64,000 nt of DNA from Clostridium hydrogenum. GTDB taxonomy: Bacteria; Bacillota; Clostridia; Clostridiales; Clostridiaceae. Each line of letters begins with the position of its first letter. The stretch's first letter is position 1. The translations under genes were made by a program, and so were the position numbers. This document shows positions 33,880 through 43,778 of this stretch, piece by piece. Under the pieces are notes generated by a model. The model searched no databases, had not been told where the DNA came from, and worked only from the letters and a program-made list of their open reading frames with translations. The stretch covers positions 1,383,501-1,447,500 of the forward strand of contig NZ_JAEACT010000002.1 in assembly GCF_021432385.1 (NCBI RefSeq). The letters are read 5' to 3'.

Positions 33880-35553
33880 ATGGAAATATTACAAATGGCA
33901 ATAATACTATTTATATTTGTTTTGGTTTGTATTCCAACAGGAAAATATATTTATAAAGTAGCAGAGCATGAAAAAACTTTTTTAGATCCTGTTTTGGATA
34001 AAGTTGATAACTGTATTTATAAAATTGCTGGAATATCAAAAGAGGAAATGACATGGAAACAGTATATTGCAGCTTTACTTGCATCAAATGGTGTGGCAGC
34101 AATTTTTGCTTATATTATTTTAAGAATTCAATCAATTGGCTTATTAAATCCAAATCACATAGGTAGAATGGAACAAGGTTTAACCTTTAATACAGTAATA
34201 AGTTTTTTAACTAACACAGATCTTCAGGGGTATAGTGGAGAATCTGGGGTTTCATATTTCAGTCAAATGATAGTAATAACTTTCTTTATGTTTCTTGCAG
34301 CGGCAACAGGACTTGCTATAGCACTTGCGTTTATGAGAGGACTTGCAGGAAGAAAAAAAACAATGGGCAACTTTTATGTTGATTATGTACGAATAATAAC
34401 AAGAATATTATTGCCTGTATCTATTGTATTTGCAGTGTTTTTTATTTCACAGGGAGTTCCTCAAACTTTAGCGGCAAATAAAACAGTAACTACTATAGAA
34501 GGTAAGCTTCAGGATATTCCACTTGGACCAGTTGCAAGCCTTGAATCTATAAAAATGTTTGGAACTAATGGAGGAGGTTTTTTTGGAGCTAATTCAGCAC
34601 ATCCATTTGAAAATCCAACTCCACTTACAAATGCAGTTCAAATAATCGCTATGCTAGTATTTGCAGGTTCAACCGTAGTTTGTTATGGACATATGATTAA
34701 AAAGAAAAAGCAAGCTATTTCAATATTTGTCGCAATGAGTATACTATTTTTGATATTCTTGCCAATATGTTATAGTGCGGAAAAGGCAGGAAATCCAGCT
34801 TTAGCACGTGTAGGTTTAAGTCAAGCTATGGGTAATATGGAAGGCAAGGAAGATAGATTTGGTATTGCAGGGTCAGTTTTATATACAAATGCAACGACTT
34901 CAACTTCTACTGGTGCAGTAAATAATATGCATGATTCCTTAACACCTCTTGGTGGAGCTACAGCACTTATGAATATGATGCTTAATGTCATATTTGGTGG
35001 AAAAGGTGTTGGATTTATGAATATGATTATGTATGCTATTCTTACAGTCTTTTTGTGTGGGCTTATGGTTGGTAGAACACCAGAATTTTTATCAAAAAAG
35101 ATAGAAGGTAAAGAAATTAAATTAGTTGCATTTGCAATAATTATTCATCCACTTTTAATATTGATGTTTACTTCTTTAGCACTAGTGACAAAACAGGGAC
35201 TGGCAGGAATATCAAATCCTGGTTTTCACGGTTTAACGCAGATATTGTATCAGTATACAAGTGCAGCTGCAAACAACGGATCTAATTTTGCAGGCTTAGG
35301 TAGTAATACGATGTTTTGGAATACTACAACTGGTGTAGTAATGTTCCTTGGAAGATATTTATCAATGATAATACTTGTTGCAGTGGCAAGCTCTTTAGCA
35401 GCTAAGAGAGCTATTCCAGAAAGTACAGGAACTTTTAAGACAGATAATGCAATATTTACTATAACTTTAATTGCTATTGTGCTCATAATTGGTGCATTAA
35501 CATTTCTTCCAGGGGTAGCACTAGGGCCTATTGCTGAACATCTTACACTATAA
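33880..35553 (+). CDS. kdpA: K+-transporting ATPase subunit A
   Basis: 557 residues from ATG 33880 (GTGGAGG upstream). About ten membrane helices. Selectivity-filter loops of the SKT superfamily are present: NTDLQGYSGE, FGTNGGGFFGANSAHPFENPT, LTPLGGATALMNMMLN and AAANNGSNFAGLGSNT. KdpA forms the K+ pathway of the high-affinity KdpFABC pump. It is followed after 15 bp by kdpB. Confidence 0.97.
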   Translation: MEILQMAIILFIFVLVCIPTGKYIYKVAEHEKTFLDPVLDKVDNCIYKIAGISKEEMTWKQYIAALLASNGVAAIFAYIILRIQSIGLLNPNHIGRMEQGLTFNTVISFLTNTDLQGYSGESGVSYFSQMIVITFFMFLAAATGLAIALAFMRGLAGRKKTMGNFYVDYVRIITRILLPVSIVFAVFFISQGVPQTLAANKTVTTIEGKLQDIPLGPVASLESIKMFGTNGGGFFGANSAHPFENPTPLTNAVQIIAMLVFAGSTVVCYGHMIKKKKQAISIFVAMSILFLIFLPICYSAEKAGNPALARVGLSQAMGNMEGKEDRFGIAGSVLYTNATTSTSTGAVNNMHDSLTPLGGATALMNMMLNVIFGGKGVGFMNMIMYAILTVFLCGLMVGRTPEFLSKKIEGKEIKLVAFAIIIHPLLILMFTSLALVTKQGLAGISNPGFHGLTQILYQYTSAAANNGSNFAGLGSNTMFWNTTTGVVMFLGRYLSMIILVAVASSLAAKRAIPESTGTFKTDNAIFTITLIAIVLIIGALTFLPGVALGPIAEHLTL

Positions 35554-35568
35554 GGGGGATGAGATATT

Positions 35569-37629
35569 ATGAAAGATAAAAAATCAAAATTTGTTACAAA
35601 AGATATATTAAATTCAGCAATTTTAGAATCATTTAAAAAGTTAAATCCTAAATATATGATGAAAAATCCAGTTATGTTTGTAGTTGAAATAGGATTCATT
35701 GTATCTATAATCTTAACTATTTTTCCTAAAATATTTGGAGATGTAGGAAGTAATTTAAGAATATATAATTTTATTGTTGCAGTAATACTTTTTATAACAG
35801 TTCTGTTTGCTAATTTTGCAGAAGCTGTGGCAGAAGGACGTGGTAAGGCACAGGCTGAAACCTTAAAAAAGACGCGTAAAGATACTATAGCAAAATTGCT
35901 AGATTCAAATGGAAAAGTAAAAATTATAAATGCAAATGAACTTAAAAAAGGTGATATAGTTCTAGTTGAAAATGGAGACATAATTCCTAATGATGGAGAA
36001 GTAATTGATGGAATAGCTTCTGTAGATGAATCTGCCATAACAGGTGAATCAGCACCAGTTATGAAAGAATCAGGCGGAGATTTTGCTTCAGTTACAGGTG
36101 GTACAAAGGTTGTAAGTGATTGGCTTAAGGTAGAAATAACAGCAACACCTGGAGAATCCTTCCTTGATAAAATGATTAACCTTGTAGAAGGCGCATCAAG
36201 GCAAAAAACTCCTAATGAAATTGCACTTAACACAATACTTGTAAGTCTTACACTAATATTTTTGATTGTTTTAGTTGCCTTATATCCTATGGCTCAATAT
36301 ACAGGAGTAAAAATTCAAACTTCAACTTTAATTGCACTTTTAGTATGCCTTATACCAACAACTATAGGAGGATTATTATCGGCAATTGGTATAGCTGGTA
36401 TGGACAGAGTTACTAGATTTAACGTAATAGCTATGTCAGGAAAAGCTGTTGAGGCTTGCGGTGATGTTGATACTATGATACTTGATAAAACAGGAACAAT
36501 AACTTTTGGTAATAGACTTGCAGCAGAATTTATAACTGTAGGAAATGCAGATAAAAATAAGCTTATTGATTATTCTGTAATGTGTTCCTTAAAGGATGAT
36601 ACTCCAGAAGGAAAATCAATAGTTGAGCTTGGAAATAAACTAGGAAGTTCAATTGATAAGAAGAAATATGAGGATATAGATTTTATAGAATTTACGGCAC
36701 AAACTAGAATGAGCGGAATAGATCTTGAGGATGGTACTGAAGTAAGAAAAGGAGCTTATGATTCAATAAAAAATAGGGTTACTGGACTTAAAGGTGAGAT
36801 ACCAATAGATTTAGACGAAGCAGTTAATAAAGTAGCAAAACTTGGAGGAACTCCTTTAGTTGTATGTGTAGATAACAAAATTTATGGTGTTATATATCTT
36901 AAAGATACTGTAAAACCTGGACTTGTAGAAAGATTTGAAAGGCTTCGTGAAATTGGAATAAAAACTATAATGTGTACTGGTGATAATCCATTAACAGCAG
37001 CAACTATTGCTAAGGAAGCTGGAGTAGATGGCTTTATAGCTGAATGTAAACCAGAGGATAAGATAGAGGCCATAAAGAAGGAACAAGCTGAAGGCAAACT
37101 TGTTGCAATGACTGGAGATGGAACTAACGATGCACCAGCACTAGCACAAGCAGATGTTGGTCTTGCCATGAATAGCGGAACTACGGCAGCTAAAGAAGCA
37201 GCTAATATGGTTGACTTGGATTCAGATCCTACAAAGGTACTTGAAGTTGTTGAAATAGGTAAACAACTTCTAATAACAAGAGGTGCACTTACAACTTTTA
37301 GCATAGCTAATGATGTAGCAAAGTATTTTGCAGTAATACCAGCAATATTTGTTTCCACTATACCACAGATGCAGGTTATGAATATAATGAAACTTTCTAC
37401 ACCACATAGTGCTATACTATCTGCTTTAATATTTAATGCAATAATAATACCACTTTTAATACCTATAGCAATGAAAGGTGTAAAATACAGACCAATGAAA
37501 TCTGAAACTATGCTTTTAAGAAATATGTTAATATACGGACTTGGAGGAGTTATTGTACCATTCATAGGAATTAAGTTATTGGATATGATTATTACTACTC
37601 CATTAGTTAGAATTTTTAATTTGGGTTAG
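35569..37629 (+). CDS. kdpB: K+-transporting ATPase subunit B (P-type ATPase)
   Basis: 686 residues. P-type ATPase motifs: [10 protein letters not shown] (actuator TGES), [14 protein letters not shown] (phosphorylated Asp), a nucleotide domain with the KdpB-type shortened sequence, [10 protein letters not shown] and [21 protein letters not shown]. Seven membrane helices are expected. Hydrolyses ATP to drive KdpA. GGGGGATGAG lies before the ATG. kdpC follows after 17 bp. Confidence 0.97.
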   Translation: MKDKKSKFVTKDILNSAILESFKKLNPKYMMKNPVMFVVEIGFIVSIILTIFPKIFGDVGSNLRIYNFIVAVILFITVLFANFAEAVAEGRGKAQAETLKKTRKDTIAKLLDSNGKVKIINANELKKGDIVLVENGDIIPNDGEVIDGIASVDESAITGESAPVMKESGGDFASVTGGTKVVSDWLKVEITATPGESFLDKMINLVEGASRQKTPNEIALNTILVSLTLIFLIVLVALYPMAQYTGVKIQTSTLIALLVCLIPTTIGGLLSAIGIAGMDRVTRFNVIAMSGKAVEACGDVDTMILDKTGTITFGNRLAAEFITVGNADKNKLIDYSVMCSLKDDTPEGKSIVELGNKLGSSIDKKKYEDIDFIEFTAQTRMSGIDLEDGTEVRKGAYDSIKNRVTGLKGEIPIDLDEAVNKVAKLGGTPLVVCVDNKIYGVIYLKDTVKPGLVERFERLREIGIKTIMCTGDNPLTAATIAKEAGVDGFIAECKPEDKIEAIKKEQAEGKLVAMTGDGTNDAPALAQADVGLAMNSGTTAAKEAANMVDLDSDPTKVLEVVEIGKQLLITRGALTTFSIANDVAKYFAVIPAIFVSTIPQMQVMNIMKLSTPHSAILSALIFNAIIIPLLIPIAMKGVKYRPMKSETMLLRNMLIYGLGGVIVPFIGIKLLDMIITTPLVRIFNLG

Positions 37630-37646
37630 GGAAAGGAGTTTTTTAT

Positions 37647-38270
37647 ATGAAAACTATGACAAAAGCAATTCGATTGAGTATAGTTTTAATTGTAATTTGT
37701 GGTTTAATATATCCATTATTTATAACAGGAATAGGTCAAGTGTTTTTTAACAATAAAGCAAACGGAAGTATTATAAAATATAAGGGAAAAGAAGTTGGTT
37801 CAGCACTTCTTGGTCAAGATTTTACTGATAAGAGATTCTTTAGGGGGAGAGTTTCAGCAGTAAATTACAACACTTATACTAAAGAAGATCTAAAGCCTGG
37901 AAAGGATGGAAAAGTAGCGTATACTGGAGTAGCATCTGGTTCTCAAAATTTAGCTCCTTCAAATAAGGATTTAGCTAAAAGAGTAAAAAATGATATAGCA
38001 GATTTTTTAAAAACTCATCCAGGAGTTAAAAAGGAAGACATTCCAACTGATTTGCTTACAAGTTCTGCTTCAGGTCTTGATCCAGACATTAGTCCTAAGG
38101 CAGCTGAAATACAAATACCAGCTGTTTCTAAAGCAACAGGAATAAGTGAAAGTAAATTGGGGGAAATAGTTAAAGAATACACAAGTAATAAGACTTTTGG
38201 ATTTCTTGGAGAACCAAGAGTAAATGTACTAAAAGTAAACTTGGAAGTAGCAACTATATTAAATAAATAG
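37647..38270 (+). CDS. kdpC: K+-transporting ATPase subunit C
   Basis: 207 residues. One N-terminal membrane helix (about 8-30), then an extracellular domain with [62 protein letters not shown] and [17 protein letters not shown], the standard KdpC blocks. KdpC stabilises the pump and helps ATP binding. AAAGGAG precedes the ATG. It is 42 bp before the kdpX-like gene. Confidence 0.96.
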   Translation: MKTMTKAIRLSIVLIVICGLIYPLFITGIGQVFFNNKANGSIIKYKGKEVGSALLGQDFTDKRFFRGRVSAVNYNTYTKEDLKPGKDGKVAYTGVASGSQNLAPSNKDLAKRVKNDIADFLKTHPGVKKEDIPTDLLTSSASGLDPDISPKAAEIQIPAVSKATGISESKLGEIVKEYTSNKTFGFLGEPRVNVLKVNLEVATILNK

Positions 38271-38312
38271 AAATTAGGGTTTAAACTATTTAATAAAATT
38301 GGGTGGTTTATT

Positions 38313-38678
38313 ATGAAAAAGAAAGTAATTTTTTCAATAATTATTGTTGTCATTATTGCAGCATGGATATTGCACGGGTTAAATGAGGATAATGGATATA
38401 ATGGTAATCCATATTTGGGTAGGTACAATTGTGTACAAGATAATACGGATTTAGTCTTATATAAAAACAATAAGTGTACCATGATAATTAAATCTTATAA
38501 AGAGGCATTTTATACCAGCGGAAAATATGTTATAAGGGATAATAGGATAGAAGTAAACTTTGATAAGAAAAAAATTAATTATTATGGTGCATCAAAATTA
38601 AAGGGAAAATTTGAAGGGGACAGAATAAAATTATATAATATTGATGATAAAGAAAATTTGACCTTTATGAAAGAATAG
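38313..38678 (+). CDS. kdpX: KdpX-like membrane-anchored protein
   Basis: 121 residues with an N-terminal membrane anchor (about 4-22) and an external domain of short beta strands (YLGRYNCVQDNTDLVLYKNNK, KYVIRDNRIEVNFDKKKINYY) that looks like small clostridial beta-sandwich lipocalin-like proteins, without a lipobox. The name rests on position: in C. acetobutylicum the gene between kdpC and kdpD is kdpX, without a homologue in E. coli. Function unknown; a role in the pump or in KdpD sensing is only inferred. Confidence 0.65.
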   Translation: MKKKVIFSIIIVVIIAAWILHGLNEDNGYNGNPYLGRYNCVQDNTDLVLYKNNKCTMIIKSYKEAFYTSGKYVIRDNRIEVNFDKKKINYYGASKLKGKFEGDRIKLYNIDDKENLTFMKE

Positions 38679-38731
38679 AATTTACTTTATATTGAATATT
38701 AATAATAATTATAAAAATGGGAGTAAAAATA

Positions 38732-41452
38732 ATGTATTCTAGTGAAAGACCGGATCCATATTATCTCTTAAATCAAATAGAGAAGGAAGAAAACAAAGCT
38801 ATGAGGGGAAAGTTAAAAATATTTTTCGGTTATGCGGCAGGTGTTGGAAAGACTTATGCAATGCTCAGGGAAGCACATGACATGAAGCAACTAGGAAAGG
38901 ATGTAGTGATAGGATATATTGAGCCTCATGCTAGGGTTGAAACTATGACTTTAGCAAGAGGCTTAGAAAAAATAAAAACTAAGGTAATAAATTATAAATC
39001 AGTTACTTTAAATGAATTTGATATTGATAAAGCCTTAATAAGAAAGCCTGAAATAATATTAGTTGATGAACTTGCTCATACAAACGCAAAAGAGCAGAGA
39101 AATAGAAAAAGGTGGCAGGACATAGAAGAACTTTTAGATGCAGGTATAGATGTTTATACCACTGTAAATGTTCAGCATATAGAAAGTTTAAATGATGTGG
39201 TTGCTAGTATAACACATGTGGCCGTAAGGGAAACTATTCCAGATAAAGTATTTGATGAAGCCGACAAGGTTGAGATAATTGATATTGAGCCTGATGAACT
39301 CTTAAAGAGGTTCAGCGATGGTAAGATATATAAAAAAGAACAGGCTAAAAGAGCTTTTAATAATTTTTTCACAAAGAACAATTTATATGCGCTTCGAGAA
39401 ATTGCACTTAGAAGAACGGCAGATAGGGTTAATTATGAGGTGGAAAGTGCTAGGCTATCCAAAAGAGAAATAACTGTAATGCCAACTTCAGACCAACTAA
39501 TGGCCTGCATTGGTCCATCACCATCTTCACAAAGAATTATAAGAACAGCTGCAAGAATGTCAGAGGTATATCATTCAAAATGGATTGCACTATATGTTGA
39601 AACAACAAAATCTCTTAAGTTAAGTAAAGAAGATAAAGATAGATTGAATTCAAATTTTAATTTGGCAGAACAATTAGGTGGAGAAGTTGTAACTATATAT
39701 GGAGATAATTTAGTTGAACAAATAATTCAGTATGCAGAATTTAGAAATATAACAAAAATAATAATAGGAAAAAATCATAAGAAAACAAGCAAATTGTTGC
39801 ATTTTTATGCCAAGGATATAGTTGATAAATTAATGGAAGGCAATTCATATATAGATGTTTATGCTATACCAAATTCCAAGTATGAGAAAAAGGAAGAAAA
39901 AGTAGTATTAGGAATTAAGCCTAAAACGAATATATCTATAAAAGATTTAATAAAAGCCATTATCACTATGGGAATGGCAACAAGTGTAGCAGCATTTTTG
40001 GATTATATGCGATTTAGTGAAGCAAATATTATTATGGTATTTATCCTAGGTGTTATAATTGTTTACATGACTACCTCAGGATATTTTATTGGCATTATAT
40101 CATCACTTGCTGGAGTTATGCTCTTTAACTACCTTTTTACAGAACCTAGATATTCTTTTCAAGTTTACGATAAAAGCTATTTAGCAACGTTTCCTATTAT
40201 GCTAGTTGTAACATTTATTGTTGGAAAACTTACTAATAAAATTCAAATGGAAGCTAAAAATACAAGGGCTAGGGAGAAAAGAACTCAAACTTTGTATAGA
40301 GTTAGTGGTAAGCTTTTGAGGGCTTCGGGCGATTGCGAAGTTGTCTCTGTAGGTATAAAATATATATCTAGGCTTGTAAATAGGACAGTAGTTGGTTATT
40401 TAGTTAGAGACGATAAATTATCTACACCATTTATCTATACAAAAAATCCGGGTGAAAAAGATGAGTCACTTTTAAATAAGGATGAAAATGCAACTGCTTA
40501 TTGGAGCTACATAAATGGTAAAGAATCAGGAGCTGGTACAGATACTTTTTATAGAGCAAAGGGCTACTATATTCCAATTAAAATTCAAAATAAAGTACTT
40601 GGAGTCATTGGTGTTTCTTGCAGAGAAGGCTTTCTTACTCCAGAACAAAAATATACAGTTGAAAATGTAACAAGCCAAATATCTATTGCGCTAGATAGAG
40701 AAATTCTTTCAAGTGAGCAGGAAAATTCTAAGGTCGAAATTGAAAGGGAAAGGCTTAGAAGTAATCTTTTAAGGTCAATTTCTCATGATTTAAGGAGTCC
40801 ACTTGCAGGAATAAAAGGTGCAGTTAGTACGATTTTAGAAAATGGCGAGTTTATATCAGAATATACTAAGGGAGAACTTTTGAATGGAATTTATGATGAT
40901 ACTGAGTGGCTTATAAGATTAGTTGAAAATTTACTTAGCATGACTAAGTTTGATGAAGGAAAAGTGGAAATTAAAAAGAATATAGAATTAGTTGAAGAAG
41001 TAGTAGGAGAAGCGGTTCAGAGAAGTTCTAAATATTTTAAGAATCATAAAATTAAAGTTAGTATTCCAGAAGAAGTTATAATGGTTCCAATGGATGGCAG
41101 TTTAATTGAGCAGGTTATAATTAATTTATTTGATAATGCTGTTAAATTTTCTCCAAATGACTCAGTTATAGAAATTAAAGTTTATGAGAAAAAAGATGAT
41201 GTAATATTTGATGTGATTGATAATGGAACGGGTATAGATGAGTCAATACTTCCACATATATTCGATAGATTTTTTACAAATGGAAGCAAAGTTTCAGATT
41301 CAAGAAGGGGCGTAGGACTTGGACTTGCCATTTGTAAATCAATAGTTGAGGCTCATGGTGGTAAGATAAAAGCTATAAACAAAAAAGGCAAGGGAGCTAT
41401 ATTTAGTTTTAATATACCTAAAGAAAGTGGGGAAAATGTTGATGGGGAATAA
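38732..41452 (+). CDS. kdpD: Sensor histidine kinase KdpD
   Basis: 906 residues, full-length KdpD. Start ATG 38732 chosen because GGGAG lies 8 bp upstream; ATG 38717 has no ribosome site. N-terminal KdpD domain with Walker A FFGYAAGVGKTYAML and DELAHTNAKEQRNRKRWQDIEELL, a USP-like domain (about 250-375), four membrane helices (about 395-500), a GAF-like region, then HisKA (SISHDLRSPLAGIKGAVS, phospho-His) and HATPase (FDNAVKFSPND, GVGLGLAICKSIVEAHGG). Senses low K+; in Firmicutes the USP domain can bind c-di-AMP. Overlaps kdpE by 11 bp. Confidence 0.96.
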   Translation: MYSSERPDPYYLLNQIEKEENKAMRGKLKIFFGYAAGVGKTYAMLREAHDMKQLGKDVVIGYIEPHARVETMTLARGLEKIKTKVINYKSVTLNEFDIDKALIRKPEIILVDELAHTNAKEQRNRKRWQDIEELLDAGIDVYTTVNVQHIESLNDVVASITHVAVRETIPDKVFDEADKVEIIDIEPDELLKRFSDGKIYKKEQAKRAFNNFFTKNNLYALREIALRRTADRVNYEVESARLSKREITVMPTSDQLMACIGPSPSSQRIIRTAARMSEVYHSKWIALYVETTKSLKLSKEDKDRLNSNFNLAEQLGGEVVTIYGDNLVEQIIQYAEFRNITKIIIGKNHKKTSKLLHFYAKDIVDKLMEGNSYIDVYAIPNSKYEKKEEKVVLGIKPKTNISIKDLIKAIITMGMATSVAAFLDYMRFSEANIIMVFILGVIIVYMTTSGYFIGIISSLAGVMLFNYLFTEPRYSFQVYDKSYLATFPIMLVVTFIVGKLTNKIQMEAKNTRAREKRTQTLYRVSGKLLRASGDCEVVSVGIKYISRLVNRTVVGYLVRDDKLSTPFIYTKNPGEKDESLLNKDENATAYWSYINGKESGAGTDTFYRAKGYYIPIKIQNKVLGVIGVSCREGFLTPEQKYTVENVTSQISIALDREILSSEQENSKVEIERERLRSNLLRSISHDLRSPLAGIKGAVSTILENGEFISEYTKGELLNGIYDDTEWLIRLVENLLSMTKFDEGKVEIKKNIELVEEVVGEAVQRSSKYFKNHKIKVSIPEEVIMVPMDGSLIEQVIINLFDNAVKFSPNDSVIEIKVYEKKDDVIFDVIDNGTGIDESILPHIFDRFFTNGSKVSDSRRGVGLGLAICKSIVEAHGGKIKAINKKGKGAIFSFNIPKESGENVDGE

Positions 41453-42143
41453 TGCATATATTCTTGTAGTTGAAGATGATAAACCTATAAGAAATTTTAT
41501 AACTGCAGCCGTAGAAGCACAAGGTTATGAGCATATTGAAACAGATAAAGGAAATGAAGCAATAGCTTTATCAATGTCCAATAATCCTGACTTAATTATA
41601 TTAGATTTGGGGCTGCCAGATATTGATGGAATTAAGGTTATACAGAAGGTAAGAGAATGGTCAAGTATTCCAATAATAATTGTTTCTGCAAGAGAAAATG
41701 AAAGGCAAAAGGTTGAAGCGCTAGATGCAGGGGCAGATGATTATCTTACAAAACCCTTTGGCATAAGTGAGCTTTTGGCAAGAATTCGCGTATCGCTTAG
41801 GCATCGTATGGTAACAAGTGGCGAAAAGGAAAAAGTGTTAGAAAAATTTAATGTAAAAGGCCTGAGCATTGATTTTACTAAAAGAAAAGTAAAAATAGAT
41901 GAAAAGGAAGTTCACTTAACTCCCATAGAATATAAAATAATGGCACTGCTTTGCAAGTATTCAGGAAAGGTTTTAACACACAATTTTATTACACGTGAAA
42001 TATGGGGAGCATCAGTTGGAAATGAAACTCAATCTTTAAGGGTTTTTATGGCTAACCTTAGAAGAAAAATAGAAAAGGATCCAGCGCAGCCTGAATATAT
42101 ATACACAGAGGTTGGAGTTGGCTATAGATTAATCGAAGAATAA
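41442..42143 (+). CDS. kdpE: Response regulator KdpE
   Basis: 233 residues from ATG 41442 (GTGGGG 9 bp upstream); ATG 41436 and GTG 41427 are in frame but badly spaced. Receiver domain with VVEDDKPIR, phospho-Asp in LIILDLGLPDIDG, SA at the switch and KPFG; C-terminal winged helix of OmpR type (LTPIEYKIMALLCKYSGKVLTHNFITREIWG ... YIYTEVGVGYRL). Activated by KdpD it should bind the TTTATACA repeats upstream of the kdp genes. The last gene of the region; palindrome PB starts at its stop. Confidence 0.95.
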   Translation: MGNNAYILVVEDDKPIRNFITAAVEAQGYEHIETDKGNEAIALSMSNNPDLIILDLGLPDIDGIKVIQKVREWSSIPIIIVSARENERQKVEALDAGADDYLTKPFGISELLARIRVSLRHRMVTSGEKEKVLEKFNVKGLSIDFTKRKVKIDEKEVHLTPIEYKIMALLCKYSGKVLTHNFITREIWGASVGNETQSLRVFMANLRRKIEKDPAQPEYIYTEVGVGYRLIEE

Positions 42144-42337
42144 AATTGGGAAGTAAGAGCATTCTGGAACATTAAATAGCATCAATAAATCTAAGAGGAA
42201 TATTCGAAACATCCTAAGAACTTTCAATAACTCACTATAGTTCAAACAAATTAAAAGTTCTAAGGATTTTTCGAATATTCCTCTAAGATTTATAAGATGC
42301 TATTTAAATCGTTCCAAAACGCTCTTACTTCCCAATT
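42144..42337. repeat. Palindrome PB, copy 1
   Basis: About 194-bp imperfect palindrome: outer arms AATTGGGAAGTAAGAGC / GCTCTTACTTCCCAATT, then AAATAGCATC / GATGCTATTT, AATAAATCTAAGAGGAATAT / ATATTCCTCTAAGATTTATA, and the loop core AGAACTTTCAATAACTC with AAATTAAAAGTTCTAAGG. It begins at the kdpE stop and can act as a terminator, but its structure is shared with copies at 56644 and 57037. Confidence 0.85.
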
Positions 42338-42463
42338 ACAGTGGCTTAAGGATGGTTTTCTGCTGAAGCAGAAAATCTTGAAAATAATAAGTTATAAGAT
42401 TTTTCGTAGTGTTAAAGGAGAAAAATCATCAATTATTGTGCATCGTGAACTGTGAATTGAAAA
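42337..42463. repeat. R1 repeat, short copy f (right end of the GTGAACTGTGAATT type)
   Basis: TACAGTGGCTTAAGGATGG and GCTGAAGCAGAAAATCTTG at the left, AAAAATCATC and GTGCATCGTGAACTGTGAAT at the right. Shares interior words with the longer copies but is only about 125 bp. The left end has lost its heptamer repeats where it meets palindrome PB. Confidence 0.65.
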
Positions 42464-42481
42464 ACATTGCACAGAAATAAA

Positions 42482-42563
42482 AATGTAGTGAAACCATTAA
42501 AATAACATGGGGCAGGTGTATTTTTTATGTACCTGCCCCATGTTATTTGATTTTGCACTACAC
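42482..42563. repeat. Layered hairpin with GTAGTG / CACTAC outer layer
   Basis: Strong stem AAATAACATGGGGCAGGT (42500-42517) with ACCTGCCCCATGTTATTT (42531-42548), then GATTTTGCACTACAC outside on the right and a worn ATGTAGTGAAACC on the left. The outer layer is the same as in the PB copies at 56644 and 57037 and beside PA copy 3. Just right of it lies a half copy of hairpin PC (42562-42580). It probably also ends the lipoprotein transcript on the minus strand. Confidence 0.8.
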
Positions 42564-42594
42564 TTATTTAAAATATAGCCTTTTCAAAATGTTT

Positions 42595-43488
42595 TTATTG
42601 TAAACTACTATAAATTTTTTCTAGATTATATTGCATTGATTGTAGGTAATCTTTTCCGTCTTCCTTACTTTCGACAGTGTAAATTTTTTCAACCTTTGCA
42701 CCAACTTCTCTAGCCAAGGTATTAGAAACCTTAGGGCTTACCATATCTTCAACAAATATTGTTTTTACATTATTTTTTTTGCAATAAGTAATCAAATCCG
42801 CCAATTTTTTTGTACTTGGTTCACCTTCTGCAAAAACATCCTCAACACTTTCTTGATTTAAACCGTAGTCTCTGCAAAGATAACCAAAAGCAGCGTGTCC
42901 AGTGACAAAACTTTTATTTTTTATATTTTTAAATTTATTATTATATTCGTCATATAAATTATCAATTTGTGTTTTGAAATCTGAATAGTTTTTTTCATAA
43001 TAATTTTTGTTTTTAGGATCAGCTTTAACTAATGCATTTTTAATATTTTTGCTTTCAATTTCAGCAGCTTTTAAGCTTAGCCATGCATGAGGATCATAAA
43101 TTCCGTGTTCATTTGAACTTGTATTTTTAATAGGCTTTATTCCATTAGAAGCTTCAACTTTGATTAAATTTTTATTATCTATAGATTTCAAGGTTTTATC
43201 TACCCAAGATTCCATATCTAAACCGTTGTATATAAACACTTTAGCATCTTGAAGTGCTAATATATCTCTAGTTTTTGGCTCAAAATCATGTGGTTCTGTT
43301 CCATTAGGTGTCATATTAATTATTTCGATTTTATTTTTTCCTATTGCATATGTTAGTTCTTTCATTGCATTAAAAGAAACGACAACTTTTAGTTTATTTG
43401 AATTGTTCGAATTTGTAGCAGTGCTACATGCAGTGAAAGAAAATATAGCTACGACAAGTATAAGTGAGAAAAAGAATTTTTTTAACAT
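42595..43488 (-). CDS. Zinc/manganese ABC transporter substrate-binding lipoprotein
   Basis: 297 residues from the ATG at 43488 (AGGAG upstream); a longer frame lacks a ribosome site. Lipoprotein signal: hydrophobic FFFSLILVVAIFSF followed by lipobox FTACS. Cluster A-I binding protein with metal ligands expected at His in NGTEPHDFEP, His in YDPHAWLS, His in VTGHAAFGYLCRDYG and the acidic VEDMVSPKV. It delivers Zn2+ or Mn2+ to an ABC permease, but no permease or ATPase genes are adjacent, so it works with a remote transporter. A 7-1-7 palindrome on its promoter points to Zur/Fur-type control. Confidence 0.88.
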   Translation of the reverse strand: MLKKFFFSLILVVAIFSFTACSTATNSNNSNKLKVVVSFNAMKELTYAIGKNKIEIINMTPNGTEPHDFEPKTRDILALQDAKVFIYNGLDMESWVDKTLKSIDNKNLIKVEASNGIKPIKNTSSNEHGIYDPHAWLSLKAAEIESKNIKNALVKADPKNKNYYEKNYSDFKTQIDNLYDEYNNKFKNIKNKSFVTGHAAFGYLCRDYGLNQESVEDVFAEGEPSTKKLADLITYCKKNNVKTIFVEDMVSPKVSNTLAREVGAKVEKIYTVESKEDGKDYLQSMQYNLEKIYSSLQ

Positions 43489-43511
43489 TAAATCACTCCT
43501 AAAATTTATGC

Positions 43512-43561
43512 TGCAAATTATTTGCATTTACAATAATATATTAACAAGCAAAAAATGTCAA
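43512..43561 (-). promoter_or_regulatory. Promoter with 7-1-7 palindrome (Zur/Fur-family operator candidate)
   Basis: Minus-strand TTGACA (43556-43561), 17-bp spacer, TATTAT (43533-43538). TGCAAAT T ATTTGCA at 43512-43526 is a perfect 7-1-7 palindrome over the predicted transcription start. This geometry is that of Fur-family repressor sites; zinc response is inferred from the gene product. Confidence 0.65.
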
Positions 43562-43577
43562 CCATAATACTTAAAAA

Positions 43578-43760
43578 ACAGAGTACAAAGTACAGAGTAC
43601 AGAGTACAACGAAGGATGATTTACCTTTCCTTGCGTCAGGTAAATCTTAAACTTAAATGTTGTCAGCTTCGCTGAACAGCATTAATTCTATGATTTTCTG
43701 TAGCTTTGCTACAGAAAATTATCCTTCACTGTACTTTGTACTCTGTACTCCGTACTCTTT
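43578..43760. repeat. R1 repeat, copy d (GTACA-type ends)
   Basis: Left end: four 7-nt units (CAGAGTA, CAAAGTA, CAGAGTA, CAGAGTA) and CAACGAAGGATGATTT. Right end: AAATTATCCTTC then CTGTACTTTGTACTCTGTAC. The interior shares ACCTTTCCTTGCGTCAGGTA and AATCTTAAACTTAAATGTTG with copy c. It fills most of the gap between the lipoprotein and chemoreceptor genes. Confidence 0.85.
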
Positions 43761-43778
43761 TTTTTTGTTCGTAGTATT

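Noticed and set aside
35250..36233. Long minus-strand frame opposite kdpA/kdpB
   Set aside because: Antisense shadow of conserved coding sequence with biased codon use; no ribosome site or recognisable product.
36882..37565. Long minus-strand frame opposite kdpB
   Set aside because: Shadow of kdpB; the translation is Ser/Ile-rich without domain features.
43578..43760. CRISPR-like array from tandem GTACA repeats
   Set aside because: Units are 7 nt without spacers and occur as inverted ends of one element.
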